A stretch of 64,000 bases of DNA from Mannheimia granulomatis (GCF_013377255.1 NZ_CP016614.1:1248501-1312500); one strand, 5' to 3'. Counted from the stretch's first letter, positions 34,702 through 44,041 are shown. Notes: generated by a model from the letters alone, not told the origin. Numbers and translations are program-made.

Positions 34702-35895
34702 ATGGCAGAAATCACTTCTCGCCGTGATTTTTTAAAGCATACCGCATTAGTAGGAGCAGGCTTATTGTCTGCTCCTGCTTTCGCTTTAGAATCACGACAA
34801 ACACCTGAAAAATCTAAAAATCAATATGACTTTTACGGCAAGCACCAAGCCGGCATCGTTACCCCGGCACAAAAACATATCTACTTTTTAGTGTTGGATT
34901 TAGACACGAACGATGTCGCTAAAGTTAAAGAAATTTTTAAAAACTGGACAAGCTACAGCCGCAATTTAACTCTAGGAAAAAATGTAAAACCTTATGTTGA
35001 TAACGCCTATGTGCCACCAACAGACACCGGTGAAGTAGATAGTTTAGACAGTCAAAATCTTACCCTCACTTTTGGCATTGCTCCAAGTTTCTTCAGCAAA
35101 TTAGGCATTGAAAAATTAAAGCCGGCCGAATTACAAGATTTACCGCACTTCCCTCGCGATCAGTTACAAGCCGAATACACCGGCGGTGATATTTGTATTC
35201 AAGCCTGTGCGGACGATCCGCAAGTGGCTTTCCACGCCGTGCGTAATTTAGTGCGTGTTGCACGTGGTGAAATCAAAATGAAATGGTCACAAATGGGCTT
35301 TAACTCATTTTTAAATGCCGATACTCCACGTAATTTATTTGGCTTTAAAGACGGGACCGCCAATGCAGATAGCTTGAAAGATCAAGATAATGTGGTTTGG
35401 GTGCAACAAGAAGGCTGGCTTAAAGGCGGTTCTTATCTAGCAGTTCGTCGTGTGAAAATGTTTTTGGAAACTTGGGATCGCACACACTTAAAATCCCAAG
35501 AAGAAACCTTTGGTCGCCACCGTGATTCCGGTGCTGCATTAGGTCATAAAACGGAATTTGAAAAGTTAGATCTGAGCAAAAAAGATGAAAAAGGAAACCC
35601 GATTGTGCCTGAAATTTCACATACTCACCTCGCTCATCAAACCGGCATTAAAATACTTCGTCGTTCGTTTTCCTACGCCAGTGGCATTGATGATAAAGGA
35701 CAGTTCGATTCGGGTTTACTCTTTGTTTCATTCCAACAAAGTCCGCAACAATTTATCAAAATCCAAAATAAATTAGGCAATATTGATAAAATGAACGAAT
35801 ACATCACTCATATCGGTAGCGGCTTATTTGCTTGCTTTGCCGGGGTAAAAGATGAAAATGATTATTTGGGCAAAGCCCTATTTGACCTAATTTAG
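34702..35895 (+). CDS. efeB: Dyp-type haem peroxidase / deferrochelatase EfeB
   Basis: Tat-exported DyP peroxidase proposed to oxidise ferrous iron or to release iron from haem. Tat signal SRRDFLKHTALVGAG at residues 6-20, cleavage near APAFA. DyP motifs: GFKDGTAN (distal Asp) and a distal Arg/His region QTGIKILRRSFSYASG. 397 aa. AGAGGTAGGAG precedes the ATG. It sits between the EfeO-like gene and a third exported protein. Confidence 0.92.
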   Translation: MAEITSRRDFLKHTALVGAGLLSAPAFALESRQTPEKSKNQYDFYGKHQAGIVTPAQKHIYFLVLDLDTNDVAKVKEIFKNWTSYSRNLTLGKNVKPYVDNAYVPPTDTGEVDSLDSQNLTLTFGIAPSFFSKLGIEKLKPAELQDLPHFPRDQLQAEYTGGDICIQACADDPQVAFHAVRNLVRVARGEIKMKWSQMGFNSFLNADTPRNLFGFKDGTANADSLKDQDNVVWVQQEGWLKGGSYLAVRRVKMFLETWDRTHLKSQEETFGRHRDSGAALGHKTEFEKLDLSKKDEKGNPIVPEISHTHLAHQTGIKILRRSFSYASGIDDKGQFDSGLLFVSFQQSPQQFIKIQNKLGNIDKMNEYITHIGSGLFACFAGVKDENDYLGKALFDLI

Positions 35896-35903
35896 GAATA
35901 GAT

Positions 35904-36524
35904 ATGCGATTTAAAACTTTAGTGTTAGCAACTGCCCTACTTTCTGCCCCAACGCTTTGGGCAAAGGTGGACGTTAGTCCGTTATTTGTTCAACTTTCTG
36001 ATGCTATGGCTGAAAGTAAACAAGGTAAATTTGCAAAATCCAGCCAAATTTTGACCGCTTTACAGCAGGATTTTACGAAGATTGGCGAGCAATACTCACT
36101 CAAAGATGAACAAGTGGAAGGTGCTATCCAGAACGCTATCGCTGATCCGAATGCCAAACATTTGGAAAGCTTGGCAAAAGCTTTATATGCCTTTGAAAAA
36201 GAACAAAACCCTGTTGATCATCATGCCAAACATCAAGATTTTCTCACTAAAATGAATCCGCTTTATACTGAACTTGATACAGCAGTAAAATCTAAAGATA
36301 TTTGGAAAATTAAGCTCGCCTATCGAGAAGTCGGTTTGAATTGGGTTAAGCAAGAAAAGGCAGTGAGAGAAATCAGCTTAAAGCATTATGGTCAATTTGA
36401 AAGAATACTAGGTTTGCTGAGAATTAACCTGAAAGAAGAAAATCCGCCACTTGATAAAATTGAAGAACGGGTCGCTGAATTAGGTAAATTAATGGCAGAT
36501 TTTAATCAATTTAAGATTAAATAA
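35904..36524 (+). CDS. Exported protein of the efeOB locus; resembles the soluble N-terminal domain of FTR1-type permeases
   Basis: 206 aa with a signal peptide (MRFKTLVLATALLSAPTLWA) and an otherwise soluble, helical sequence with heptad-like stretches; no FTR1 REGxE motif and no membrane segment. Residues 24-60 (DVSPLFVQLSDAMAESKQGK and on) and WVKQEKAVREISLKHYGQFER look like the periplasmic helical domain found at the N-terminus of some FTR1-family permeases; that resemblance is from memory. A terminator follows, so no permease is encoded here. It starts 9 nt after efeB and belongs to the operon. Confidence 0.6.
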   Translation: MRFKTLVLATALLSAPTLWAKVDVSPLFVQLSDAMAESKQGKFAKSSQILTALQQDFTKIGEQYSLKDEQVEGAIQNAIADPNAKHLESLAKALYAFEKEQNPVDHHAKHQDFLTKMNPLYTELDTAVKSKDIWKIKLAYREVGLNWVKQEKAVREISLKHYGQFERILGLLRINLKEENPPLDKIEERVAELGKLMADFNQFKIK

Positions 36525-36530
36525 TAAAAA

Positions 36531-36555
36531 TTATGGGATGCTTAGCATCCCATAA
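36531..36555. terminator. Terminator of the efeOB locus
   Basis: TTATGGGATGC pairs with GCATCCCATAA around TTA, between convergent genes. Confidence 0.85.
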
Positions 36556-36561
36556 AAACTT

Positions 36562-37383
36562 CTAGTTAAACAGTTCCCAAATCGGTTTACACTCTTTGGG
36601 TAATTCTAAGCCTCTACCCAACTCGATCCAGCCTGTCGGATAATGGAAATCGGAGCCGACCGAGCCGTGTAAATCAAACTCTTTTGCCCAACGGCTAAGT
36701 AATTGACGTTGGTCGGGTGTTTGTCCACAGCCTGAAATTTCAATGCCGTCACCACCGGCTAATTTGAAATCGGCAATTAAGCGACGAATCCAGCGAGCTG
36801 TCATTTTATAACGTAACGGGTGGGCAACTGTAATCACTCCACCGGCATTATGTGTTACCCTAACTGCCTCTTCTAAACTGCTCCACTTCGGCTTAACGTA
36901 AGCCGGCTTCCCCATGCCTAAATAACGTTTGAATGCGTGTTCAATGTTACGTACATATCCTTGATCGTATAAAAAACGCCCATAATGCGCTCGAGTCACT
37001 TCCCCGGTGGCTAAGGCCTTTGCCCCTTCATAAGCATTAGTAATGCCGGCTTTTGCTAATTTTTCTCCGATTTCGACCGCTCGCTCTTCACGTAACTTAG
37101 CTTGATTATCAAGAAACTGAACTAATTCATCATTATTTTCATCAATATTTAGTGCCGCAAGATGAATACTTTTCTCTTCCCATAAAATCGAAATTTCCAC
37201 CCCTGAAATAAACTCAAGCGGTTGACTTTGAGCGAATTCTTTCGCCTCTTTGATTCCTGAAATCGTATCGTGATCGGTTAAGGCTAACATTTGTACATTT
37301 TGCTCTACCGCACGTTGCACCAATTCAGTTGGCGAAAGCACTCCATCTGAGGCGGTGCTATGGGAATGTAAATCATATTTCAT
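36562..37383 (-). CDS. rnm: PHP-domain phosphoesterase (RNase AM/YciV family)
   Basis: Metal-dependent PHP-family hydrolase; the E. coli member trims 5' ends of 5S and other rRNAs and hydrolyses 3',5'-nucleoside bisphosphates. Metal-binding segments: DLHSHSTASDG (residues 4-14), TDHDT, GVEIS, VAHPLRY and GSDFHYP. 273 aa. The downstream member of a minus-strand run sbcB - glycosylase - rnm; only four nt separate it from the glycosylase-like gene. Confidence 0.88.
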   Translation of the reverse strand: MKYDLHSHSTASDGVLSPTELVQRAVEQNVQMLALTDHDTISGIKEAKEFAQSQPLEFISGVEISILWEEKSIHLAALNIDENNDELVQFLDNQAKLREERAVEIGEKLAKAGITNAYEGAKALATGEVTRAHYGRFLYDQGYVRNIEHAFKRYLGMGKPAYVKPKWSSLEEAVRVTHNAGGVITVAHPLRYKMTARWIRRLIADFKLAGGDGIEISGCGQTPDQRQLLSRWAKEFDLHGSVGSDFHYPTGWIELGRGLELPKECKPIWELFN

Positions 37384-37387
37384 TTAA

Positions 37388-37990
37388 TTAATCCTTAATT
37401 ATCCCTGCTTTAATAAAAAATTGGCGATACGCCTCGGTCTTTTTCGCTAGACTTAATGGATAAGCCCTCGAGGTCGAAGGCAAACGATATAAAAACAGCT
37501 CACGTTCTGTTGAATAAGAGTATTCAATCCACTCATTCGTTTTTGGCGTTTTCACTTTTTCAGACAATAAGTTAAGCAAGGTATCAGCAGCCAAACCACC
37601 TGTAGTAAAGAGCCATCTCACTTTAGGTAAACTGATTAAAAGTTCATCCATATCAATAGGCTCAATAATTTTTAAATCTTTATCCGAAGCATTGCCTTTC
37701 AAACGAATGGCGGTTTTGGCCGAAGAACATAACGCAATGCCTTTTTCTCTTAAAAAAGCTTCAATACGTATCGGGTCAAAACGCTTTTCATCGTTAACAC
37801 GAAAATAATTGGGGTCATCATAAAACACGGCCCCCATAATTCGCCACATATCGTTTTGAAAATTTGGGTAATGAAATTCCATACAGCGTTTTTCGCTTGT
37901 GGGTGGAAAAGTGCCAATCATCGCAACTGTCGCCTTTTTCGGCAAAATTGGCTCAAAAGGGTGATGTTCCAGAAGTTGATTTTCTACCAT
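37388..37990 (-). CDS. Uracil-DNA-glycosylase-superfamily protein
   Basis: 200-aa protein with the superfamily fold signature: MIGTFPPTSEKR near residue 25 (motif A-like), FHYPNFQNDMWRIMG and a late FLYRLPSTSRAYPLS, which has the motif-B-like PSTS. This group is often annotated DNA-deoxyinosine or uracil-DNA glycosylase; the base removed cannot be told from sequence. Its ATG overlaps the sbcB stop codon by one base (37990), so it is likely translated with this exonuclease gene, which fits a DNA-repair job. Confidence 0.75.
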   Translation of the reverse strand: MVENQLLEHHPFEPILPKKATVAMIGTFPPTSEKRCMEFHYPNFQNDMWRIMGAVFYDDPNYFRVNDEKRFDPIRIEAFLREKGIALCSSAKTAIRLKGNASDKDLKIIEPIDMDELLISLPKVRWLFTTGGLAADTLLNLLSEKVKTPKTNEWIEYSYSTERELFLYRLPSTSRAYPLSLAKKTEAYRQFFIKAGIIKD

Positions 37991-39537
37991 TATTTAATCA
38001 GTGCCTTTAACATTTTTAATTTTTCTACTTTATCCAGATTTTGCTCGGCAACTTTGTTGAGCTCATCCAAAATTTTTTCATCTTTTGCAAAATTTTTCGC
38101 ATAAATGACCGCTTGCTGTTGCGAAATCTGTTCAGCGTAAGCGGTCAAATTTTCCAATAATTTTACTATTTCAGCATTATCATGATGTTGCTGAAACAAA
38201 TCATCAATCGACTTTGCAAACTGCTCTGCCTTGCTATCAATTTGTTGGCTACAATATTTCTGCCATTTCACTTGTTCGGCACGACTTAAAGTGTGTGGAT
38301 AATGCCTTGCTCGATAATGAAATAACAATGGCTCAACACGCGGATCTTCAAATTCCAAGCCGTGATTCGCTAAATTTTCCGGCGGTAAGCTGCGTAAAAT
38401 TGCCATATTATTTTTATCTGCCGGCGAGAAGAAGCCTTCATATAAGGTGGTTTCCACATTGGCAGATGGCTCAAAACTCCTTTCGTCGGTGAAAATTTCA
38501 ATCACTTTTTCCCGCACCAGCGATTTTTGAGCTTTTAATGCCGCTAAATTTTGTAAACATTGTTCACGGTTAATACCTAATCGCTCGGCATTTTCAGGCA
38601 GTAGCGTTTTTGCCGGGGCTAAAATCGGGCATTTATTGATATGTACTAATTTCAACGGCACAGGCAGCTCATTTTCCGCTAATTCATCTCGCTTAGTGTA
38701 TAAACGCTGACGTAATATTTCTGCATTTTCTGCAAGCAAACCATTTATATCGCCCGACAAATCGCAAACAATCACCGCATTTTGATTAGTTGGATGCCAC
38801 GCTAAAGGCACAATCCAAGCAGTATTGCCACGATAATTGCCTAACATTCCCGAAACGTGAACGAGCGGTGTCATTTCGCCCGTATCAATCAGCTTTTCCA
38901 CCTCTTTTTTGGTGCGAAGATTAAAGAAAAATTGAAATAATTTTGGCTGTTTTTCCTTAATTAATTTCGCCATAGCAATGGTAGCGTACACATCCGACAT
39001 CGCATCATGTGCATTTTCGTGGGCAATACCATTGGCTTTGGTGAGGTTTTCCAACTTAAAACTTGGCATATCATTTTCATCTTTCGGCCAAGAAATTCCT
39101 TCCGGACGCAACGCATAGCAAGCCCGCACTAAATCTAATAAATCCCAACGGGAATTACCGTTTTTCCAGCTATATTCATACGGATCATAAAAATTGCGAA
39201 AAAAGGTATAGCGGGTCATTTCATCATCATAACGAATATTGTTATAACCGATGATGCAGGTATTCGGTTGGCTGAATTCGGCATGAATACGCGCGGCAAA
39301 TTCAGGCTCAGATATACCTTCAGCGTTACATTGTTGCGGTGTAATGCCTGTTACCATTACCGCTTCAGGACTCGGTAGATAATCAGGTGTTTGCTTACAA
39401 AAAAACATTACCGGCTCACCAATGATATTAAAATCTTCATCGGTGCGAATACCCGCAAACTGTGCCGGACGATCTTGAGCCGGGCTTACACCAAAGCTTT
39501 CGTAGTCATAAAAGAAAAAAGAGAATATCTTGTTCAT
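37990..39537 (-). CDS. sbcB: Exodeoxyribonuclease I
   Basis: 3'-5' single-strand DNA exonuclease of the DnaQ fold. Seen: FYDYESFG (DxE motif, residues 8-15), IIGYNNIRYDDEM, ENAHDAMSDVYAT (HxAxxD) and the SH3-like and C-terminal regions. 515 aa is about 40 residues longer than the E. coli enzyme; the extra residues are a charged, helical tail (about 460-515). First gene of the three-gene minus-strand run. Confidence 0.95.
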   Translation of the reverse strand: MNKIFSFFFYDYESFGVSPAQDRPAQFAGIRTDEDFNIIGEPVMFFCKQTPDYLPSPEAVMVTGITPQQCNAEGISEPEFAARIHAEFSQPNTCIIGYNNIRYDDEMTRYTFFRNFYDPYEYSWKNGNSRWDLLDLVRACYALRPEGISWPKDENDMPSFKLENLTKANGIAHENAHDAMSDVYATIAMAKLIKEKQPKLFQFFFNLRTKKEVEKLIDTGEMTPLVHVSGMLGNYRGNTAWIVPLAWHPTNQNAVIVCDLSGDINGLLAENAEILRQRLYTKRDELAENELPVPLKLVHINKCPILAPAKTLLPENAERLGINREQCLQNLAALKAQKSLVREKVIEIFTDERSFEPSANVETTLYEGFFSPADKNNMAILRSLPPENLANHGLEFEDPRVEPLLFHYRARHYPHTLSRAEQVKWQKYCSQQIDSKAEQFAKSIDDLFQQHHDNAEIVKLLENLTAYAEQISQQQAVIYAKNFAKDEKILDELNKVAEQNLDKVEKLKMLKALIK

Positions 39538-39807
39538 TAGTTCAATTACTCAGAAAAAATTATCCCGATTGTAGCATAGATAACGAAAAAATGAGGGGAA
39601 ATACAAGCGGTTAATTTTTAGCAAAAAATAACAATTCAGCATATCTGTTTTTGGTGTAAATTTGGTGTAGATTTGTCGTAATTCACCCGGAATTACAGAC
39701 GAAAAGGACAAATAACAATCAAATTGTAACCGTGAGAGAAAACAACAAATACAAAAAGAATATTTATAACTTATTGAAAATAAAGCAATAACTAGCCAAA
39801 AGATAAA

Positions 39808-39885
39808 ATAAAAAAAGCCCCAAATCAAAACAACGAAATGGGGCGGAGGTCTTACCTAAGGAAATTAATGAAAAAAACTTGCATA
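39808..39885 (-). ncRNA. Candidate small RNA ending in a strong terminator
   Basis: On the minus strand, GCCCCA (39844-39839) pairs with TGGGGC (39822-39817) and is followed by T7: a textbook terminator about 270 nt upstream of sbcB, with no ORF feeding into it. A TATATG box lies upstream (near 39896-39901), with a weak -35. The RNA would be about 80 nt, with CTTAGGTAAGACCTCC single-stranded before the terminator. Apart from this, the 570-nt gap between sbcB and asnS shows only AT-rich sequence and an uptake signal near 39604. Confidence 0.4.
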
Positions 39886-40108
39886 AATCTGTTACATATA
39901 CTCAGACTTGTGAGCTAAATAAAAGTTCATAAAAAATAAAAAATTTTTTAAAACCTAAGCAAAGTCAGATTCAACTACTTGCAATTGCTTATATAGACCA
40001 ACAAATTTTTAAATAATTCCGTAAACTTATTATATTTTTAACGATTTTCTTGTAAAATATTGAACGTTTATTTTCTTAAAAAACCACAATAAAAATTTGA
40101 GGTATTCA

Positions 40109-41512
40109 ATGTCTAAATTCCCAACAGTTTCTGAGGTCCTTTACGGCAAAGTTGCCGTAGGCGAAGAAGTTGCCGTACGTGGCTGGGTACGTACCCGTCG
40201 CGATTCAAAAGCAGGTTTATCATTTTTAAGCGTGTACGACGGTTCTTGTTTTGACCCAATTCAAGCCATTATTAATAACGATTTACCAAATTATAATAGT
40301 GAAGTTTTACGTCTAACGGCCGGCTGTTCTGTTGTCGTAAGAGGTAAAGTAGTAGAATCACCGGCAGAAGGGCAAGCCGTAGAATTACAAGCATCTGCAG
40401 TTGAAGTGGTTGGTTGGGTTGAAGATCCTGATACGTACCCAATGGCAGCAAAACGCCATTCTATCGAATATCTGCGTGAAGTTGCCCACTTACGCCCTCG
40501 CACAAACTTAATTGGTGCGGTAGCTCGTGTTCGCCACTGTTTAGCTCAAGCGATTCACCGTTTCTTCCACGAACAAGGCTTCTATTGGGTGGCTACGCCT
40601 TTGATTACTGCATCGGATACGGAAGGTGCGGGTGAAATGTTCCGTGTTTCTACCTTAGATTTAGAAAACCTACCTCGTACTGAGACCGGCAAGGTGGATT
40701 TTAACCAAGATTTCTTTGGTAAAGAGTCATTCTTAACTGTATCGGGGCAGCTAAATGCCGAAACCTATGCTTGCGCATTAAGTAAAGTTTATACCTTTGG
40801 TCCGACTTTCCGTGCAGAAAATTCAAACACTACTCGCCACTTAGCCGAATTCTGGATGATGGAGCCTGAAGTGGCATTTGCAGACTTAAACGACAACGCT
40901 AAATTAGCGGAAGATATGTTGAAATACGTTTTCCGCGCAGTGCTTGAAGAACGCAAAGATGATATGGAATTCTTTACCAAACACGTTGATAAAGACGCAA
41001 TCAGCCGTTTAGAAAACTTTATTAACTCACCGTTCGCTCAAGTGGATTATACCGATGCCATTGAGATTTTATTACAATCCGGCAAAGAGTTTGAATTCCC
41101 TGTATCTTGGGGGATTGACCTTTCTTCCGAACACGAGCGTTTCTTAGCAGAAGAACACTTTAAATCACCTGTGGTGGTAAAAAACTATCCGAAAGATATT
41201 AAAGCATTCTATATGCGTTTAAATGATGATGGTAAAACCGTTGCAGCAATGGACGTGTTAGCGCCGGGAATCGGTGAAATTATCGGTGGTTCACAACGCG
41301 AAGAGCGTTTAGATGTATTAGATAAACGTATGGTTGAAATGGGCTTAAACCCTGAAGATTACTGGTGGTATCGTGATTTACGCAAATATGGTACTGTGCC
41401 GCACTCTGGTTTCGGTTTAGGTTTCGAGCGTTTAATCGTGTATGTAACAGGCTTACAAAATATTCGTGATGTAATCCCATTCCCACGTGCACCACGCAAT
41501 GCAAACTTCTAA
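40109..41512 (+). CDS. asnS: Asparaginyl-tRNA synthetase
   Basis: Class II aminoacyl-tRNA synthetase. N-terminal OB fold (VRGWVRTRRDSKAGLSFLSV), motif 2 (TFRAENSNTTRHLAEFWMMEPE in two parts) and motif 3 (GFGLGFERLIVYVTGLQNIRD). 467 aa is standard. GAGGT precedes the ATG at 40109; an in-frame start at 40097 lacks support. Confidence 0.97.
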   Translation: MSKFPTVSEVLYGKVAVGEEVAVRGWVRTRRDSKAGLSFLSVYDGSCFDPIQAIINNDLPNYNSEVLRLTAGCSVVVRGKVVESPAEGQAVELQASAVEVVGWVEDPDTYPMAAKRHSIEYLREVAHLRPRTNLIGAVARVRHCLAQAIHRFFHEQGFYWVATPLITASDTEGAGEMFRVSTLDLENLPRTETGKVDFNQDFFGKESFLTVSGQLNAETYACALSKVYTFGPTFRAENSNTTRHLAEFWMMEPEVAFADLNDNAKLAEDMLKYVFRAVLEERKDDMEFFTKHVDKDAISRLENFINSPFAQVDYTDAIEILLQSGKEFEFPVSWGIDLSSEHERFLAEEHFKSPVVVKNYPKDIKAFYMRLNDDGKTVAAMDVLAPGIGEIIGGSQREERLDVLDKRMVEMGLNPEDYWWYRDLRKYGTVPHSGFGLGFERLIVYVTGLQNIRDVIPFPRAPRNANF

Positions 41513-41555
41513 TTTGCAAAAAACAAGATAAATCTTACCGCTTGCAAGCGGTCGA

Positions 41556-41587
41556 AAAAGGCGAAAATTTTACGATTTTCGCCTTTT
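41556..41587. terminator. Bidirectional terminator between asnS and epmB
   Basis: AAAAGGCGAAAAT pairs with ATTTTCGCCTTTT around a 6-base loop. Immediately upstream ACCGCTTGCAAGCGGT (41538-41553) is a loop-less inverted uptake-signal pair. Confidence 0.88.
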
Positions 41588-41590
41588 GTT

Positions 41591-42583
41591 TTAGCTTTTT
41601 AAGGTTTTATTGGGCTCTTTTGCGATTTCTCGAGCCAATTTCGGCACAAGATAGCCGGAGGTGATTTTTTGTAACTCTCGGTAAATTTCAATCGCCTTTT
41701 CATCTACAAGATAAAAATGACTGGCTCCCGCTACTTTATCAAAAAGGTGCAGATAATACGGTAAAATACCGTAGCTAAACAGCTTATCGCTCAAGGCTTT
41801 TAAGGTTTGGGCGTTATCATTCACCCCTTTTAGCATAACCGATTGATTCAGTAATACTACACCTGCTTGTTTTAGCATTTTCATTTTTGTCGCAAAAATA
41901 TCGTCAATCTCATTGGCATGGTTAATATGCATAACCAAAACTATATTTAGCCTTGATTTTGCTAATCGCTCACAAAATTCTTCGGTAATACGGTTTGGAA
42001 TCACAACCGGTAGTCGAGAATGAATCCGTAGAGTTTTGATATGCGGAACTTGTTCTAAATGTGTAATCAACCAATCCAACTCTTGATCTTTAGCCATTAA
42101 AGGATCGCCACCGGAAAAAATCACCTCATCCAACTCTGGGTGCTGTGCAATATATTCCAAACTTTCCGCCCAAACAGCTTTACCACTTTTCACTTCATCA
42201 TACGGAAAATGTCGGCGAAAACAGTAGCGGCAGTTAATCGCACAGCTGTTTTTTACCATAAATAACAAGCGGTTATGGTATTTATGCAAAATATTCGGAG
42301 CAGGACTTTCCTGCTCTTCCAACGGATCGACAACAAAACCCTCTGACTCAATAAATTCAGCCTGTGATGACATCGCTTGCAAAAAGAGCGGATCGTTCGG
42401 ATTACCTTTTTCAATTTTTTCCGCAAAGGCTCTTGGCACTCGCAAAGGAAATAGTTTTCGAGCAACAATATCTTGCTCAAAATCTGCTGGATTAAGTTTA
42501 ATAAATTGCAGTAAATCGACAGGATTATTGAAAGCTTGGGCAAGTTCAGTAAGCCAAAGAGGTTTTATTTGAATAGGTTGCAT
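41591..42583 (-). CDS. epmB: EF-P lysine 2,3-aminomutase
   Basis: Radical-SAM, PLP-dependent aminomutase that converts lysine to beta-lysine for attachment to elongation factor P. Cluster motif CAINCRYCFRRHF, then FSGGDPLM and a C-terminal PLP-binding Lys region. 330 aa is normal. Its substrate system's target, efp, lies about 800 nt away on the opposite strand. Confidence 0.93.
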   Translation of the reverse strand: MQPIQIKPLWLTELAQAFNNPVDLLQFIKLNPADFEQDIVARKLFPLRVPRAFAEKIEKGNPNDPLFLQAMSSQAEFIESEGFVVDPLEEQESPAPNILHKYHNRLLFMVKNSCAINCRYCFRRHFPYDEVKSGKAVWAESLEYIAQHPELDEVIFSGGDPLMAKDQELDWLITHLEQVPHIKTLRIHSRLPVVIPNRITEEFCERLAKSRLNIVLVMHINHANEIDDIFATKMKMLKQAGVVLLNQSVMLKGVNDNAQTLKALSDKLFSYGILPYYLHLFDKVAGASHFYLVDEKAIEIYRELQKITSGYLVPKLAREIAKEPNKTLKS

Positions 42584-42587
42584 TTAA

Positions 42588-42660
42588 CGTTGTAGAGGCA
42601 GGTTTTAACCTGCCCGAGCTTAATTATAAAATAATGGAGGGTTAAACCCCTCCCCTACGA
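42588..42660. repeat. Twin-hairpin palindromic element upstream of epmB
   Basis: GGCAGGTT-TT-AACCTGCC (42597-42614) and GGAGGGTT with the CCCCTCC arm (42636-42653) sit side by side, enclosed by TGTAG/CTACGA ends that can also pair. It resembles a REP-type repeat; it separates epmB from the gene upstream. Confidence 0.6.
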
Positions 42661-42682
42661 TTTTCTTTAAGATTCTTAAAAA

Positions 42683-43216
42683 TTAAGGAATTAAATTACA
42701 TTGTAATGGCGAACCATTTGGATTTACCATCACAACCGGAGGCGTTTGTCCGCTTTGTGCTGCAGCTAAATACTGAACACCTGCAATGCAATAACGGCGG
42801 TAACCATCTGTTTTTTCAACAAGGAACGGATCGATTTGTCCACCAATACTCTTAAACTCAGCAACAGCCGAAGACACATTTGCAACATTTTGCGAAGAAT
42901 TAACCGCTTGCTGTGCATTTACATCTGCTGATTGATTAGCCTGCGCCGTTGATGAAAGCATATCACCTAACACATAACCTGCCGCAGCACCCATTGCAAC
43001 ATTCGCCAGTGTGCTACCATTACGCACTTGCGGCTGAGCTACTGCATTTGGTGTATTTGCAAAAGTTGCATCTTTTTGCTGTCTCATTACAGGCTTAGTT
43101 GCTACTGCTTTTGACGAACTCATTGAACGCAAACCGCCCGAACGCCCGCCTTTGGCTTCAGCCACAGTTGCTACAGATAACGCTAGAATAGTTGAGAGAG
43201 TAATAAATCTTTTCAT
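42683..43216 (-). CDS. Exported protein of unknown function with a glycine-zipper segment
   Basis: 177 aa. Signal peptide (MKRFITLSTILALSVATVAEA), then a Gly/Ser-rich basic stretch (KGGRSGGLRSMSSS), a Gln/Asn/Ala-rich low-complexity middle containing NVAMGAAAGYVLGDMLSS (a glycine-zipper-like helix) and a C-terminal domain with two Cys (YRRYCIAGVQYL, PLQCNLIP) that could form a disulfide in the periplasm. I do not recognise the family. It lies divergent from efp and upstream of epmB, separated from the latter by a palindromic element. Confidence 0.75.
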   Translation of the reverse strand: MKRFITLSTILALSVATVAEAKGGRSGGLRSMSSSKAVATKPVMRQQKDATFANTPNAVAQPQVRNGSTLANVAMGAAAGYVLGDMLSSTAQANQSADVNAQQAVNSSQNVANVSSAVAEFKSIGGQIDPFLVEKTDGYRRYCIAGVQYLAAAQSGQTPPVVMVNPNGSPLQCNLIP

Positions 43217-43382
43217 TTACATTCCTTCTTATGAAATTTTAAAAATTATAGCAAAAAATTACAGAGATTTTTCGCTAATTTTATGAATTTAGGTTATTAT
43301 ATGGCTCTTTTTGACAAACCCAATAGGGTTAGGTTCAAAATTTGTTAATTTATTGTTATTTATTTAAATAATTGAGGAACCA

Positions 43383-43949
43383 ATGGCTAATTACAGCACT
43401 AACGACTTTAAAAAAGGTTTAAAATTTATCCAAGATGGTGAACCTTGTGTTATCGTTGAAAACGAATTCGTAAAACCGGGGAAAGGCCAAGCATTTACCC
43501 GTACTAAAATCCGTAAATTAATTTCCGGTAAAGTATTAGAAATCAACTTTAAATCAGGCTCAACTGTTGAAGCTGCTGATGTTGTTGATTCTAACTACAA
43601 CTACTCTTACAACGATGGTGATTTCTGGTACTTTATGCACCCTGAAACGTTTGAACAAATCTCTGTAGATGAAAAAGCATTAGGCGATAACGTAAAATGG
43701 TTGGTTGATAACGCTGAATGTATCGTCACGTTATGGAACGGCTCTGCAATCGCGGTAACGCCACCAAACTTCGTTGAACTTGAGATCGTTGAAACCGATC
43801 CGGGCTTAAAAGGCGACACTGCAGGTACCGGCGGCAAACCGGCCACATTAAGCACCGGTGCGGTAGTAAACGTGCCATTATTCGTTCAAATCGGTGAAGT
43901 TATCCGTGTGGATACTCGTTCAGGCGAATATGTTTCACGTGTGAAATAA
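43383..43949 (+). CDS. efp: Translation elongation factor P
   Basis: Relieves ribosome stalling at polyproline. Three beta-barrel domains; the modified lysine is in EFVKPGKGQAF (about residue 34), in line with epmB in the same neighbourhood. 188 aa is exact family length. Upstream, a TTGACA box and an AACCC-AATA-GGGTT dyad (43316-43329) lie in the leader. Confidence 0.97.
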   Translation: MANYSTNDFKKGLKFIQDGEPCVIVENEFVKPGKGQAFTRTKIRKLISGKVLEINFKSGSTVEAADVVDSNYNYSYNDGDFWYFMHPETFEQISVDEKALGDNVKWLVDNAECIVTLWNGSAIAVTPPNFVELEIVETDPGLKGDTAGTGGKPATLSTGAVVNVPLFVQIGEVIRVDTRSGEYVSRVK

Positions 43950-43972
43950 TCAAAAAGATTAATAATTTTTAT

Positions 43973-44017
43973 AAGCGGTCAAATTTCTTGCAAATTTTGC
44001 AAAGAATTTGACCGCTT
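43973..44017. terminator. Inverted uptake-signal pair between efp and the LysR gene
   Basis: AAGCGGTCAAATTT... and ...AAATTTGACCGCTT-like arms pair almost along their whole length, with a TTGCAAATTTTGCAA centre; located between convergent genes. Confidence 0.7.
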
Positions 44018-44041
44018 GCCATATGAGATAATAATACCTGC

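Noticed and set aside
39550..39828. Minus-strand ORF of 92 aa upstream of sbcB
   Set aside because: Low-complexity, Phe/Tyr/Cys-rich translation of AT-rich DNA, no ribosome-binding site, and it starts next to a terminator.
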